A program made the position numbers and the translations under genes. DNA of 34,560 nucleotides from Peptococcaceae bacterium (GTDB lineage Bacteria; Bacillota; Peptococcia; DRI-13): contig JAIHAN010000013.1 in assembly GCA_020054815.1 (NCBI GenBank), positions 1-34,560 of the forward strand. The letters are read 5' to 3'. Position 1 is the first letter of the stretch; the number at the start of each line of letters is the position of its first letter. Shown here in pieces: positions 25,211 to 34,560 of this stretch. The notes beneath the pieces are model-generated. The model did not search any database. It had not been told where the DNA came from and was given only the letters and a program-made list of their open reading frames with translations.

Positions 25211-26614
25211 TTAAGATACAATTTCATAAATACTCCTGATCACCACTTCGTCATCACCCGGTAAGAGGGTACGCATATCCAGGATATAGGTATCCCGCTC
25301 AATGTAACCAATGACAGGGACAGGCAGTTGACGAAGGGCTTTTTCTGCTTCTTCCAGGGTAATGGTTTTGAATTTTATCCCTATTCCCCAGGAAGGGATC
25401 ATCTGGCCAGGCAAACTGCCCCCACCCATTTGCGCCTCAGTAGTTAAGGCCTGAGCCTCCACTTTATCCTGGATAAAGGTTAGGGCCCGTATCATCCTTT
25501 CCGCCTTTTCCTTTAATTCTTCCAAAGGTGTTGCGAGCATGCAGTAGGTGGGAATATTGCTAATGGCTTCTTCCGGCCTTAAATATTCCCTGAGGGTGGC
25601 CTCCAGGGCAGCCAGGGTAAATTTATCAACCCGGAGGGCCCTGTTTAGTTGATTAGCCTTCATGGCATCGATATATTCTTTCTTGCCCACAATAATGCCG
25701 GCCTGGGGTCCTCCCAGGAGCTTGTCGCCACTAAAGGTCACAATGTCCACACCCTCGGCTACCACCTGCGGCACCGGAGGTTCACCGGTGAATCCCCATG
25801 ACGAAAGATCCAAAAGAGAACCGCTTCCCAGGTCCTCCATCAGGGGGATGCCACTGGCCTTTGCCAACTTTTGCAGTTCATGTCGGGAAACTGATTTAGT
25901 GAAACCCACAATGCGATAATTGCTGGTGTGCACCTTGAGGATCAGTGCTGTATGCTCGTTAAGAGCCTTTTGATAATCGTGAAGATGGGTGCGGTTGGTC
26001 GTACCTACTTCCACCAGGGTGGCTCCCCCCTGTTTGAGCACCTCCGGAATACGGAAGGACCCGCCTATTTCCACCAGTTCCCCACGGGAAACCACAACTT
26101 CCTTTCCTGTAGCTAAGGTATTCATGGCCAAAAGCACCGCCGCAGCATTATTATTTACAACCAGGGCACTCTCAGCACCTGTCAGGCGAATCAGGAGTTC
26201 TTCCACATGGGCATACCGGGTCCCCCTTTCACCTTTTTCCAGGTCATACTCCAAATTAGAATAACAGGAAGCAGCCAAGGCCACAGCTGTTTGCGCGTTC
26301 TTTGATAACACGGCCCTTCCTAAATTCGTATGCAGGATAATTCCCGTGGCATTAATGACCCGCCTAAGGCGGGGTATGGCAAAAGAAATCAGGTAAGACT
26401 CTATTTCCTTTAGGAGAAAGGCCAATGAAGGAGGCTCTACTTCTCCTGCCTGCGCGAGGATTCTCTTCCGCCATACCCCCAATACCTGTCCTGTTGCTTC
26501 CGCTACCAGGTCATGTCCATAAAAGGCACTGAGTTCCCGTCCTTTTTCTGAAACTAACACCGTATTCACAGCGGGCAACTGCCTGAGTAATTCATTTAAA
26601 CGCGAGTTGGACAT
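25211..26614 (-). CDS. selA: L-seryl-tRNA(Sec) selenium transferase
   Basis: LLRQLPAVNTVL..., VINATGIILHTNLGRAVLS, NNNAAAVLLAMNTLA, VSRGELVEIGGSFRIPEVL, FSGDKLLGGPQAGIIVGKK. Confidence 0.96.
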   Translation of the reverse strand: MSNSRLNELLRQLPAVNTVLVSEKGRELSAFYGHDLVAEATGQVLGVWRKRILAQAGEVEPPSLAFLLKEIESYLISFAIPRLRRVINATGIILHTNLGRAVLSKNAQTAVALAASCYSNLEYDLEKGERGTRYAHVEELLIRLTGAESALVVNNNAAAVLLAMNTLATGKEVVVSRGELVEIGGSFRIPEVLKQGGATLVEVGTTNRTHLHDYQKALNEHTALILKVHTSNYRIVGFTKSVSRHELQKLAKASGIPLMEDLGSGSLLDLSSWGFTGEPPVPQVVAEGVDIVTFSGDKLLGGPQAGIIVGKKEYIDAMKANQLNRALRVDKFTLAALEATLREYLRPEEAISNIPTYCMLATPLEELKEKAERMIRALTFIQDKVEAQALTTEAQMGGGSLPGQMIPSWGIGIKFKTITLEEAEKALRQLPVPVIGYIERDTYILDMRTLLPGDDEVVIRSIYEIVS

Positions 26615-26685
26615 GCTTTCCTCCTAAATCTATCCAGAAGGTAACATCTTTATTGTAATTTTTATTGTTCATAAACACAAGGATA

Positions 26686-27288
26686 CTATTTATTAGCGAT
26701 TTTGCCCAGGGTATCCTGCCACATTTCTACTACTTTAAAAGCGGGCTTAATCTTTACAACTTTATTCTGGGGTTTTACTGTTTTTAACTCTTTGGCTATA
26801 TCCTCCTGCAAGTAAGCGGTATTGTTGCCACCATCCACAAAGCAGAGAGGAGGAAAGAGAACGCACCACCAGTTGGCCCCTGCCCCTTCCCCTATCACCA
26901 GCCTGACCGCTTCGTAACGACCGGCGGGAAGGGCAAAATTGCCATAATATTTGGTGGGAAAACTAAACTGTCCGTAGGCAGCTTTTACCTGATATGTACT
27001 CCCGGCGTTGCGCAGGACGACTTCGGCTTCCTTTTCCAGTTCCGGGAGGCTCTCTAAAAGAATCTCCCGGGACTCGGCAAGATTTTGGGAATGGGCAAAT
27101 TTTTCCTGCATGGTCTTAACGATATGATCCCTGACTTTATATTTAAGAACCTGATCCTCCCGGCTGTCGCTGTTGGCCAGGATGTGCAGCCTGATTAAAG
27201 CCGGTACCTGTTCTTCAATGGTAACAGAACTGATTTCACAAATCATCATGGCTAATACCAGTACGAGAAAAATTACGCGTTGCTTCAT
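26686..27288 (-). CDS. spoIIR: stage II sporulation protein R
   Basis: IRLHILANSDSREDQVLKYKVRDHIV...WWCVLFPPLCFVDGG. Confidence 0.93.
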   Translation of the reverse strand: MKQRVIFLVLVLAMMICEISSVTIEEQVPALIRLHILANSDSREDQVLKYKVRDHIVKTMQEKFAHSQNLAESREILLESLPELEKEAEVVLRNAGSTYQVKAAYGQFSFPTKYYGNFALPAGRYEAVRLVIGEGAGANWWCVLFPPLCFVDGGNNTAYLQEDIAKELKTVKPQNKVVKIKPAFKVVEMWQDTLGKIANK

Positions 27289-27429
27289 GATTGCCGCCTC
27301 CTTATATTTCTACATTACCAGTATTAACCGGAAGGAGCGTTTCTAATCATCTTACAATTCAAAATAGCAAAATTGCTTCCCGCTACACGCCCCCCGCTAA
27401 CCGAATGTTTCCCCGTAATAATAGTACAA

Positions 27430-27449
27430 GGGGCCGAATTTACGGCCCC
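27430..27449. terminator. hairpin downstream of the SPOCS/LysM gene
   Basis: GGGGCCG-AATTTA-CGGCCCC. Confidence 0.55.
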
Positions 27450-27457
27450 TTAATCAT

Positions 27458-27480
27458 CGGTTCACGGTTAACGGTTCACG
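27458..27480. repeat. heptad short tandem repeat (about 3 x CGGTTCA)
   Basis: CGGTTCA|CGGTTAA|CGGTTCA|CG, same family and orientation as 14652-14681. Confidence 0.8.
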
Positions 27481-27488
27481 TATGTGGT

Positions 27489-29054
27489 TTAACCCATACC
27501 CGGTGGGCAGGGGATCTTAATGGTGCGCCCGGCAAAGATGAGATTGGGATTGGTAATTTGCGGGTTAACAGCCAGGATAGCCTGAACGGTAACATTAAAC
27601 TTACGGGCTATAATCGTTAAAGTGTCGCCCTTCTGAATCACATAGTCAAATGTAGTTCCGGGAGGGCAGGGTGGAGCAGGTGGCGGAGGAGGTGTTACAG
27701 CGCCCTTAACAGCAGTGACTACCGTAATTTCTTCGGTTTCGGTAACTTTAGCACAGATCTCCAGCACGGCAGTCTGACGCCACTGGGTGGTAGGTGTATT
27801 CGCCGCAGCTTCTACATTAACGTATTCAATGCGGCCGGTCACATCGACCATATCACCTTTCTCAGCACCTTCCACATGAACGAACTCCGTAAATGGTTCA
27901 TCGACGGAAAGCTCGCGGAGCTGATCATCTACGGCCGAGACATAGTAAATCTGCTTGTGTAAAGTACCCTTCACGATTACTTTGTCAGGAATCGCTTCTC
28001 CCTGTAAATCCCTGAGGCGTGCATCTACTCTAGCTACTTTACGGGCGGGCATAGGTGTAATAATATCGGCCAGGATGTTTACCTGACGGCAGCCCTCACC
28101 GATTATCCTTTCCACCTTAATCCTGCGGGTTTCTACCTCGGCACCGGCTACTGCCGTTACAATATTGATGGTTACTCTATCAATAACCTTGGCACAAACC
28201 TCGAGAACGATTGTTTCTTTGACAAATTTCTCATGATTCCGTGTCACCAGTTCACTATCGATAAATTCAATTCTAATATCAGTTATCACAGTCTGCCCTT
28301 CTTTTGCCCCTTGGATGGGTACAAAGACATTAAAGGGCACATTGGCCGAAGTTTCTTTTACTTCACCGGAGGGTTCGATGACATAGAATATTTGCTTGTG
28401 AATTGTACCTTTTACTACTACTTTATTAGGAATAACTTTCTTCTCAACATCTCTTATCTCTGCATCAATACTTTTGATTTTTTTCGTATTTGCGGGTAGT
28501 GGTATTAAGCTGTCACTTACCGTGAACTGCTCACACCCGGAGCCAATCACATTGTCAATAGTAATGGTACGGAAGGTGGGAGTAACGCCCTCGCCGGAAA
28601 CATTGGTGACAACATCGATTTCTACCATTTCAATGACTTTCGCCTTAATCTTGAGGATGCAAGTTTGCTGGAAGACACGATGACAGCCCTGGTCTCCTGC
28701 CATATCGACAGCTTCCACATCACAGTATTCAACTTCCACGCTAACCCTTGCATCCATTCCGGGCCGCGCACCTTCGATATGGACAAATTCTGTAATTCTC
28801 TCGTCAGGAACCGTAAATTCTTGAACATCACCGGTAATGCATTCTACATAATAAATTTGCTTGTGGAGTGTTGCCTCAACAATGATCTTATCCTCGATAA
28901 TCTTAAACTTTACATTTCTGATTTTGGTATCAACACTCTCAATTTTTTTGGCAAGGACGGGCAAGGTAATATTTCTTACTACATTAACCTGTCGCATGGC
29001 CTCGCCTACAACATTTTCCACCTTTAATTTCCTGGTGGTCACATTAAGAGCCAT
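27489..29054 (-). CDS. DUF3794 (SPOCS) protein with three tandem SPOCS repeats and C-terminal LysM
   Basis: Three repeats ending ...HKQIYYVECITGDVQEFTVPD / HKQIFYVIEPSGEVKETSANVP / HKQIYYVSAVDDQLRELSVDEP, then YVIQKGDTLTIIARKFNVTVQAILAVNPQI. Confidence 0.9.
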   Translation of the reverse strand: MALNVTTRKLKVENVVGEAMRQVNVVRNITLPVLAKKIESVDTKIRNVKFKIIEDKIIVEATLHKQIYYVECITGDVQEFTVPDERITEFVHIEGARPGMDARVSVEVEYCDVEAVDMAGDQGCHRVFQQTCILKIKAKVIEMVEIDVVTNVSGEGVTPTFRTITIDNVIGSGCEQFTVSDSLIPLPANTKKIKSIDAEIRDVEKKVIPNKVVVKGTIHKQIFYVIEPSGEVKETSANVPFNVFVPIQGAKEGQTVITDIRIEFIDSELVTRNHEKFVKETIVLEVCAKVIDRVTINIVTAVAGAEVETRRIKVERIIGEGCRQVNILADIITPMPARKVARVDARLRDLQGEAIPDKVIVKGTLHKQIYYVSAVDDQLRELSVDEPFTEFVHVEGAEKGDMVDVTGRIEYVNVEAAANTPTTQWRQTAVLEICAKVTETEEITVVTAVKGAVTPPPPPAPPCPPGTTFDYVIQKGDTLTIIARKFNVTVQAILAVNPQITNPNLIFAGRTIKIPCPPGMG

Positions 29055-29234
29055 AGTCCACAAATCCTCCTTTCAGCCTTCATATAGATTCAGTTAAGTA
29101 TATGCAACAGACGAAAATGTGTGCTTAAAATTATCTATACTTACTGTTAGTTTATGGTATGAATTGCGGCAGAGGATTGTGTCTGGACACTCAAAAAGGC
29201 CCAAGCAGGGATGCAGAAAAAAGACAGAAAAAAG

Positions 29235-29260
29235 GAGAGGCGGGTTGAGGTCCGGCTCTC
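29235..29260 (-). terminator. intrinsic terminator downstream of the CAP-domain gene
   Basis: Minus strand GAGAGCCGG-N8-CCGCCTCTC followed by CTTTTTTC. Confidence 0.7.
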
Positions 29261-29276
29261 TCTTGCTGGATACCGA

Positions 29277-30239
29277 CTAATTTTTACTTATAAACATCTG
29301 TGTAAACATCTTACCATAAGGACCGCCTTCTCTGATTCCAATGCCCACATGGGTGTAGTTGGGGTTAAGGATGTTCTTCCGGTGTCCGGGGGAATTCATT
29401 AAAGACACATGGGCATTGTCCACCGTTTGGTTACCGGCTAAATTTTCTCCAGCATAACCGTACTTAACCCCGAAATTCTTCATCATGGTGAAGGGGTCGC
29501 CATATGTAGGAGAGTTGTGATCGAAATAATTCTTGTCAATCATGTCCTGGGATTTGAGACGGGCAATCCTCACCAGTTCGTTATCCATCTTAAGAGGTGG
29601 CACACCTGCCGCCGCTCTTTCTTTGTTGATCAGTTCCAGCATCTTAATTTCCTCGGCTGTAGCATTAACCTGTGCACCCGTGTTTTCCCCTGTACCAGGT
29701 TGTGTCGTATCACCGGGTTGAGAGGCGCCTGTATCTCCCGTCCCTCCATTACCTGCAGGGTTCTGGGGTTCCTGGGATTGAGGGGCGGAATTCCCGCGGG
29801 AGATATCATTTTTCAGGGCTTTATTGAGGTTTTCCGCCCAAACTTTGGCCAAACCGTCACCTGTGGAGTTGTTGCTTTCCCAGTCGGCTTCGGTAACGGT
29901 GATGAGAAGCCTCTCTTTAACGAGAACGACAGGTGAACCAGTGATGCGGCCTGTTACCACCGGGGCTTTTACCAGGTCACTGCCCATATTGCGAATGCGC
30001 TCCAGTATAATCTTGGCGCGTTCTTGGGCCGTAAAGCCCTCATACATGGAACGGTAACGTAACACTACCTCACCGTTGATTAGCAGCTCATAAATTTCGG
30101 GATGCCCTTCCATAGCCTGCATGCCCACGGTATATGTAATGGTCTGGGCCTGTACTGGTGCAGTGGAAACTGTGGTACTTACACCTATGACAAATATACA
30201 CAAAAGGAGCCAGGTAACCAGTCTTGAAGATAAACGCAT
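29277..30239 (-). CDS. CAP (SCP/YkwD-like) domain secreted protein
   Basis: MLELINKERAAAGVPPLKMDNELVRIARLKSQDMIDKNYFDHNSPTYGDPFTMM...AGENLAGN...SPGHRKNILNPNYTHVGIGI. Confidence 0.93.
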   Translation of the reverse strand: MRLSSRLVTWLLLCIFVIGVSTTVSTAPVQAQTITYTVGMQAMEGHPEIYELLINGEVVLRYRSMYEGFTAQERAKIILERIRNMGSDLVKAPVVTGRITGSPVVLVKERLLITVTEADWESNNSTGDGLAKVWAENLNKALKNDISRGNSAPQSQEPQNPAGNGGTGDTGASQPGDTTQPGTGENTGAQVNATAEEIKMLELINKERAAAGVPPLKMDNELVRIARLKSQDMIDKNYFDHNSPTYGDPFTMMKNFGVKYGYAGENLAGNQTVDNAHVSLMNSPGHRKNILNPNYTHVGIGIREGGPYGKMFTQMFISKN

Positions 30240-30436
30240 ATAAAACCTCCTTATCATAAAGTCTACTCCTTATTTTATACAAGACCGCCCCGGGCTGCAA
30301 ACTTAAAATTTTTCCATCGTTGTCACTTTAGCATTTTTCTACAGGTACTTCTCGTATCATAGGCATCTTTAGGCCGCTTTTCGAGGCAATGGTAAAATAG
30401 AGCACCAAAGGAAATTTAAGTTTTATAAGAGAAAGA

Positions 30437-30460
30437 AAGCTGCTGATTTCTCAGCAGCTT
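30437..30460 (-). terminator. intrinsic terminator overlapping the veg stop codon
   Basis: AAGCTGCTG-N6-CAGCAGCTT followed by TCTTTCTC on the minus strand. Confidence 0.75.
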
Positions 30461-30726
30461 CGAGCCTGTATTTTGATGTCTTCTTCACCCTGGTAAACGG
30501 TAAGCTGGACAGCATCTGTCAGTATGTCAGCATAACTAAAGGAAACGCGACGTTCTATCTGCTTTTCATCGAGGCGTACGACAAAAATATTCGGATAAGT
30601 GCTTTCAAGAACGCCGGTTTTTTCAATGACCTTTTTTCTGCCCCGGTTAGCCCTAAGTCTAATCTTGTTCCCCACAAAAGGTTCCAAATCCCGCTTTATA
30701 TCCGCCAAAACTTTTTTCGCAGACAA
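30451..30726 (-). CDS. veg: Veg family protein
   Basis: MSAKKVLADIKRDLEPFVGNKIRLRANRGRKKVIEKTGVLESTYPNIFVVRLDE. Confidence 0.93.
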   Translation of the reverse strand: MSAKKVLADIKRDLEPFVGNKIRLRANRGRKKVIEKTGVLESTYPNIFVVRLDEKQIERRVSFSYADILTDAVQLTVYQGEEDIKIQARSC

Positions 30727-30924
30727 AAAATCACCCTCTTTCTACTTCAACGTCTTTATTATAACATCTCTTGCAAGTCCTGTCAAATTAACCAAACATT
30801 ATACTCGAGAGGGCCCTTTTCTGTCAATACATAAAAATCAAGCGGTAGAGAAGTTTTTAGGAAGTATCTCTTACTTATCTTTGTTAAGTTTATGTTAATT
30901 CTTATTTTCATCTTTTTAATTCCA

Positions 30925-31135
30925 ATGGGGACATTCCCGTCCATTTTCCGACTTCCGATCTCCGACAAAAATCACTAGTAACTAGTAACTAGTAACTTCT
31001 TAGATAAGCAGGTGTGTCCCCTTATACCGATGGGGACATTCCCGTCCATTTTCCGACTTCCGACTTCCGATCTCCGACAAAAATCACTAGTAACTAGTAA
31101 CTAGTAACTTCTCAGATAAGCAGGTGTGTCCCCTT
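30925..31135. repeat. tandem duplication of an approximately 100-bp element with GGGGACA/TGTCCCC ends and internal heptad arrays
   Basis: Copy 1 30925-31023 and copy 2 31030-31135. Both read ATGGGGACATTCCCGTCC...(TTCCGAC)n...(ACTAGTA)3...GTGTGTCCCCTT. Copy 2 has one extra TTCCGAC unit. Confidence 0.92.
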
Positions 31136-31138
31136 TCA

Positions 31139-32026
31139 TTAATAAGGGGATTTGGGATACCCCAGGCGGAAGCATCCCCGGGTTTCGATCCCGCCTACAC
31201 CATCCATCCCAGTTATGGTATTGCTGATGATGTCCTTAACAGTCAGCGTATCATAAATAGAACTATAGGCTAATTTCTCCACGATAAATACCGGATCAAA
31301 AGCATGAATCAATACGCGCTGGGGAGAACTGGCGAAGTTGGCCCCGGCTGCGATTAAGGCCTCATAATGGGACTGGCAGGCACCGGCGAAAATGATTAAG
31401 TCATCCCGGCCTGGATCAAAGGCCCTGGCCTTGCGTACAGCTTCCACAAAATAGGGGGAATTGCGGTAATTCTTTAACTCTTTAAAATCGCCGTTGTTCC
31501 TGATGAGACCGTCATGCCCGGTCATTACCAAAATATCCGGTGTATATTCTTTTAAATAGTCTACTACCACCTGGGGCTGTTTTTCTTCAGGGACATGAAA
31601 ACCGTGGGCCGGGATGCTGAGCTGGGAATAGGTGGTCATACAAAGATCCAGGTAATCTTTATCCCCATCCAGATGAAGCACTGACCCAGGTATTTCGAAA
31701 TACTCAGGGTCATCAGCTTTCGTAGGGTTTTTTACCGTCACTCCTCCCCGTAAAAAACTCCGGGATTTATCTACGACCCGCCGTTCAAAAATACGCCGCA
31801 TACACTCGCTGTTCTTTTTAATAAATTCCTGCCTGCTTTTACTTATATCAGAGGGGTTCTTCTTCTCCAGGTCAGCAACCGGTGCATCGGCATAAAGGCG
31901 AATATCCAGCCCCCGTAATAAGGCAGTGGATCCGTCCGGTCCTTCAATAATATCCATTACCTTAAAGAGTATATCGCTCCCATGGGAAATGCGACCCACG
32001 ATATCTCCTACAGCAATCTTACTCAT
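31139..32026 (-). CDS. yabG: sporulation-specific protease YabG
   Basis: MSKIAVGDIVGRISHGSDILFKVMDI...LHLDGDKDYLDLCMTTYSQLSIPAHGFHVPEEKQP...DILVMTGHDG. Confidence 0.93.
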   Translation of the reverse strand: MSKIAVGDIVGRISHGSDILFKVMDIIEGPDGSTALLRGLDIRLYADAPVADLEKKNPSDISKSRQEFIKKNSECMRRIFERRVVDKSRSFLRGGVTVKNPTKADDPEYFEIPGSVLHLDGDKDYLDLCMTTYSQLSIPAHGFHVPEEKQPQVVVDYLKEYTPDILVMTGHDGLIRNNGDFKELKNYRNSPYFVEAVRKARAFDPGRDDLIIFAGACQSHYEALIAAGANFASSPQRVLIHAFDPVFIVEKLAYSSIYDTLTVKDIISNTITGMDGVGGIETRGCFRLGYPKSPY

Positions 32027-32159
32027 TTTTACAACTCCCTCCAAAATATCTCTCTACTCATTCTATGTTTAACACAGGGCTGGTGTTATCTTAGACACAC
32101 CCTCTGCCGGCGAATCATATCATAAAATTACTTAAGAGAGGGGAAAGGAGGAGAGGTAA

Positions 32160-32951
32160 TTGTGGATTGCTGTAGTACCCGCTCATAATGAGGAAAACTC
32201 CATCGCGAGAGTCATGGAAAACCTTGTCAGAAGCAGCATAGATAAAATAGTCCTGGTTGCCAACGGCTGCTCCGATAATACCTGCGAACAGGCTATCCGT
32301 TCTTCTGTAGGAAAGCCTATAGAGATCCTTTCTTTCCCGGAACAATTAGGTATTGACGTACCCAGGGCAGCCGGAGCTGCCTATGCCTGTTCCTACCATC
32401 CTAAGGGTATAGTCTTCGTAGATGGTGATATGAAAGGTGAGATCAGTTATGTAGTAAGCGAACTCCTTATGGGTATTGAAAGCGGCCTTGACTTAGCCCT
32501 GACTAACTGTTATCCCTTTATTTATCTTCGTTCGTCCCTGGCCAATACTGTTTTAAAACAACGGGAACTGCTAAACCGCCGGCTCGGCTTATTTAACCAG
32601 CTTGGAGTAGCCACTCCCAGTCATGGTCCCCACGCCGTCTCCGCCAAATTCCTGCAGGAAGTCCCTGTAGAACTACTGGCTATTCCTCCTTTGGCCCTGG
32701 CTTTTGCAGCCCAAAAATCCTTAAGTATAGGTGTGGCCGCCGCCATCTCTCACAACCTTCTTGGCTCCAGTTACCGTAACACCGAACACGCCAAGTTGAT
32801 CGCCGAAACCATCATTGGCGACTGCCAGCTGGCCCTTTCCTTTGTTGAAGGCAAACCCCTGAATACAATCTTTTCGCAAGAAAACTATAACTCTGGCTAC
32901 CAGGCCTCCCGCCGCTTCGACTTGCTGCAATCCTTCCTTGATAATCTCTGA
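32160..32951 (+). CDS. family 2-like glycosyltransferase
   Basis: AVVPAHNEENSIARVMENLVRSSIDKIVLVANGCSDNT...GIVFVDGDMKGE. TTG start with GGAGAGG SD. Confidence 0.82.
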   Translation: MWIAVVPAHNEENSIARVMENLVRSSIDKIVLVANGCSDNTCEQAIRSSVGKPIEILSFPEQLGIDVPRAAGAAYACSYHPKGIVFVDGDMKGEISYVVSELLMGIESGLDLALTNCYPFIYLRSSLANTVLKQRELLNRRLGLFNQLGVATPSHGPHAVSAKFLQEVPVELLAIPPLALAFAAQKSLSIGVAAAISHNLLGSSYRNTEHAKLIAETIIGDCQLALSFVEGKPLNTIFSQENYNSGYQASRRFDLLQSFLDNL

Positions 32952-32954
32952 AAA

Positions 32955-32986
32955 AACATCCTGTACCGTCTTGAGTACAGGATGTT
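32955..32986. terminator. bidirectional intrinsic terminator
   Basis: AACATCCTGTAC-N8-GTACAGGATGTT, T-run on the + strand and A-run before it. Confidence 0.85.
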
Positions 32987-32999
32987 TTTTCATTTCTGT

Positions 33000-33746
33000 T
33001 TACCTGGCAAAAACATGGTTTCCGATTCTTTTAATAATGGGGCGGGACCAAATCCATTTGCTGGTAGCCTTAGCCGGGTTCCAGTAATAGAGGGCCCCTC
33101 CCGAAGGATCTGAACCGGCCAAGGCTTCCCGGGCGGCCCGCAAAGCCGATGAATTGGGCTCAAGATAAATCTGGCCGTCAGCTACCGCAGTAAAGGCCAG
33201 TGGTTCAAAAATTACGCCCTTGATTGTATTGGGGAAATTTTTGTTTTCAACCCGGTTAAGAATAACGGCCGCTACAGCTACCTGGCCTACATAAGGTTCC
33301 CCTCTGGCTTCACCATAGACCGCACGGGACAGCCAGTAGAGATCTTCCTGGGTAAAAGGTCGAGTGCTGCTACGGGCCGCTGTGTATTGGCCGGGTATTC
33401 TTAACTGCTGCCCCACTGTAATGTAATCACTTTTTAAACTGTTGGCACTCTTTAATTGTGTTACGCTGACACCAAACTTTTTAGCTATCTTGGCTAAGGT
33501 ATCATCTTTTTTTACCACATAGGCACCTGTTTCAATCTGCAGTTTCTGTCCAACTACAATGGTATTACTTTTAAGATTGTTATCCTTTTTGAGACGCTCC
33601 ACGGGGACTCCGTATTGTTTACCAATCGTAAAGAGAGATTCTCCCGGGCGCACTGTATGCGTAACCGCCGCCCAAAGGGGTGTAACGACTGTCAATAACA
33701 TGGTGAAAACCAGTACAAACCCCACCACAAAACGGTTCTTATACAT
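33000..33746 (-). CDS. cell-wall hydrolase (SleB-like) with two LysM domains
   Basis: HTVRPGESLFTIGKQYG..., YVVKKDDTLAKIAKKFG..., then LYWLSRAVYGEARGEPYVGQVAVAAVILNRVENKNFPNTIKGVIFEPLAFTAV. Confidence 0.93.
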   Translation of the reverse strand: MYKNRFVVGFVLVFTMLLTVVTPLWAAVTHTVRPGESLFTIGKQYGVPVERLKKDNNLKSNTIVVGQKLQIETGAYVVKKDDTLAKIAKKFGVSVTQLKSANSLKSDYITVGQQLRIPGQYTAARSSTRPFTQEDLYWLSRAVYGEARGEPYVGQVAVAAVILNRVENKNFPNTIKGVIFEPLAFTAVADGQIYLEPNSSALRAAREALAGSDPSGGALYYWNPAKATSKWIWSRPIIKRIGNHVFAR

Positions 33747-33897
33747 TGGCATCCTCCCTTCCATCCGACAACTTGGTTTTTTTGTATAGTTTTAGGTTGT
33801 CAGATATCTTACATTATAGCGGAAAGGAGTCCCAGATGCTAGAAGAAATCACAGGCAGCAGCACCATATATATCTAGGGTAAGCTTTACCACTTCTT

Positions 33898-34560
33898 TTA
33901 GTGGTTTCTTTTCCTTTCCCCCCAGGCATTAGCAAGCCTGGCAAACTCCTCCAGGGAAAGGGTTTCACCCCGCCGCATGCCATCAATTCCCGCTTCATCC
34001 AGTACTTGAAGCAGTTCTTCTTTATTCAATCCCGGCTGGATAGAACCAAGGGCATTCAGCAGGGTCTTACGCCGCTGGCCAAAAGCTGCTTTCACAACTT
34101 TAAACAAAAGGGCTTGCTCCTTTACGTCCACGGGAGGCTGTTTCCTTTTTCTTAATAAAAGAACGGCAGAATCCACCTCCGGCACGGGAGTAAACAGGTG
34201 CCGCGGCACCTTAAACAAGATGCTGGGTTCACAATAATATTGGACAGCCAGAGTAATAGCACCATAGTCTTTCGTTCCCGGCGAAGAAGTTAACCTTTCC
34301 GCTACCTCCCACTGCACCATTATAACCATTATCTCAAACTGGTATTCTTTCTCTAAAATATCCATGATAATCGGTGTCGTAATGTAATACGGGAGATTGG
34401 CTACAATTTTGTAGGGATGGGTTAAGCCTTTTTCCCGGGTAAGCTGGTCCAGGTCTACTTTTAAAATATCCCCCTGTATGACTGTCACCTTTTCTTCCGG
34501 TAATATTTCCCGGAGGATAGGAATGAGAGCGGTATCAATTTCCACGGCCAACACCCTGGC
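33898..34560 (-). CDS. rsmA: 16S rRNA (adenine(1518)-N6/adenine(1519)-N6)-dimethyltransferase, N-terminus truncated by window edge
   Basis: VLAVEIDTALIPILRE..., KIVANLPYYITTPIIMDIL, FGQRRKTLLNAL. Confidence 0.94.
   Translation of the reverse strand, partial: ARVLAVEIDTALIPILREILPEEKVTVIQGDILKVDLDQLTREKGLTHPYKIVANLPYYITTPIIMDILEKEYQFEIMVIMVQWEVAERLTSSPGTKDYGAITLAVQYYCEPSILFKVPRHLFTPVPEVDSAVLLLRKRKQPPVDVKEQALLFKVVKAAFGQRRKTLLNALGSIQPGLNKEELLQVLDEAGIDGMRRGETLSLEEFARLANAWGERKRNH

Noticed and set aside
30925-31135. CRISPR array interpretation of the repeated region
   Set aside because: Only two long tandem units with near-identical interiors; no short repeats alternating with unique spacers and no cas genes.

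Overview
This 34.6-kb window reads as chromosomal DNA from a spore-forming, selenium-using Firmicute (Clostridia-like). The taxon is inferred from gene content: cotJABC, spoIIR, yabG, veg, SPOCS/DUF3794, a SleB-type hydrolase and selA-selD. Most genes are on the minus strand. I saw no rRNA, tRNA, CRISPR array, prophage or transposase gene.

The most interesting locus is at about 1.77-5.82 kb. A UPF0261 (Tm-1-like) gene and a PF09370-type TIM-barrel ('PEP hydrolase'-like) gene form a two-gene operon. It lies downstream of a sigma-54 activator whose N-terminal sensor is a full-length paralogue of the operon's own TIM-barrel protein. The intergenic region holds a near-consensus -24/-12 promoter (GGGCATGGTTTTTGCA). 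Upstream of it are two GGGAA-N6-TTCCC dyads exactly 32 bp apart. Together these suggest a self-contained circuit with an enzyme-derived sensor. The promoter also shows that the ORF-track start of the UPF0261 gene is probably wrong.

Other notable observations: selD carries an in-frame UGA (KGG-U-AAK) that the ORF track truncates; a pseudoknot-capable, SD-sequestering leader precedes an L,D-transpeptidase gene; a CsoR/CstR-like operator lies between fmdB and that gene; a 91-bp tandem duplication sits inside an amino-acid ABC operon; an approximately 100-bp duplicated element with GGGGACA/TGTCCCC ends carries heptad arrays; heptad repeats run into the 3' end of rnhA; and a 45-aa ORF is missing from the ORF track.

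All assignments come from reading the sequence and recalled family knowledge. No searches were run.
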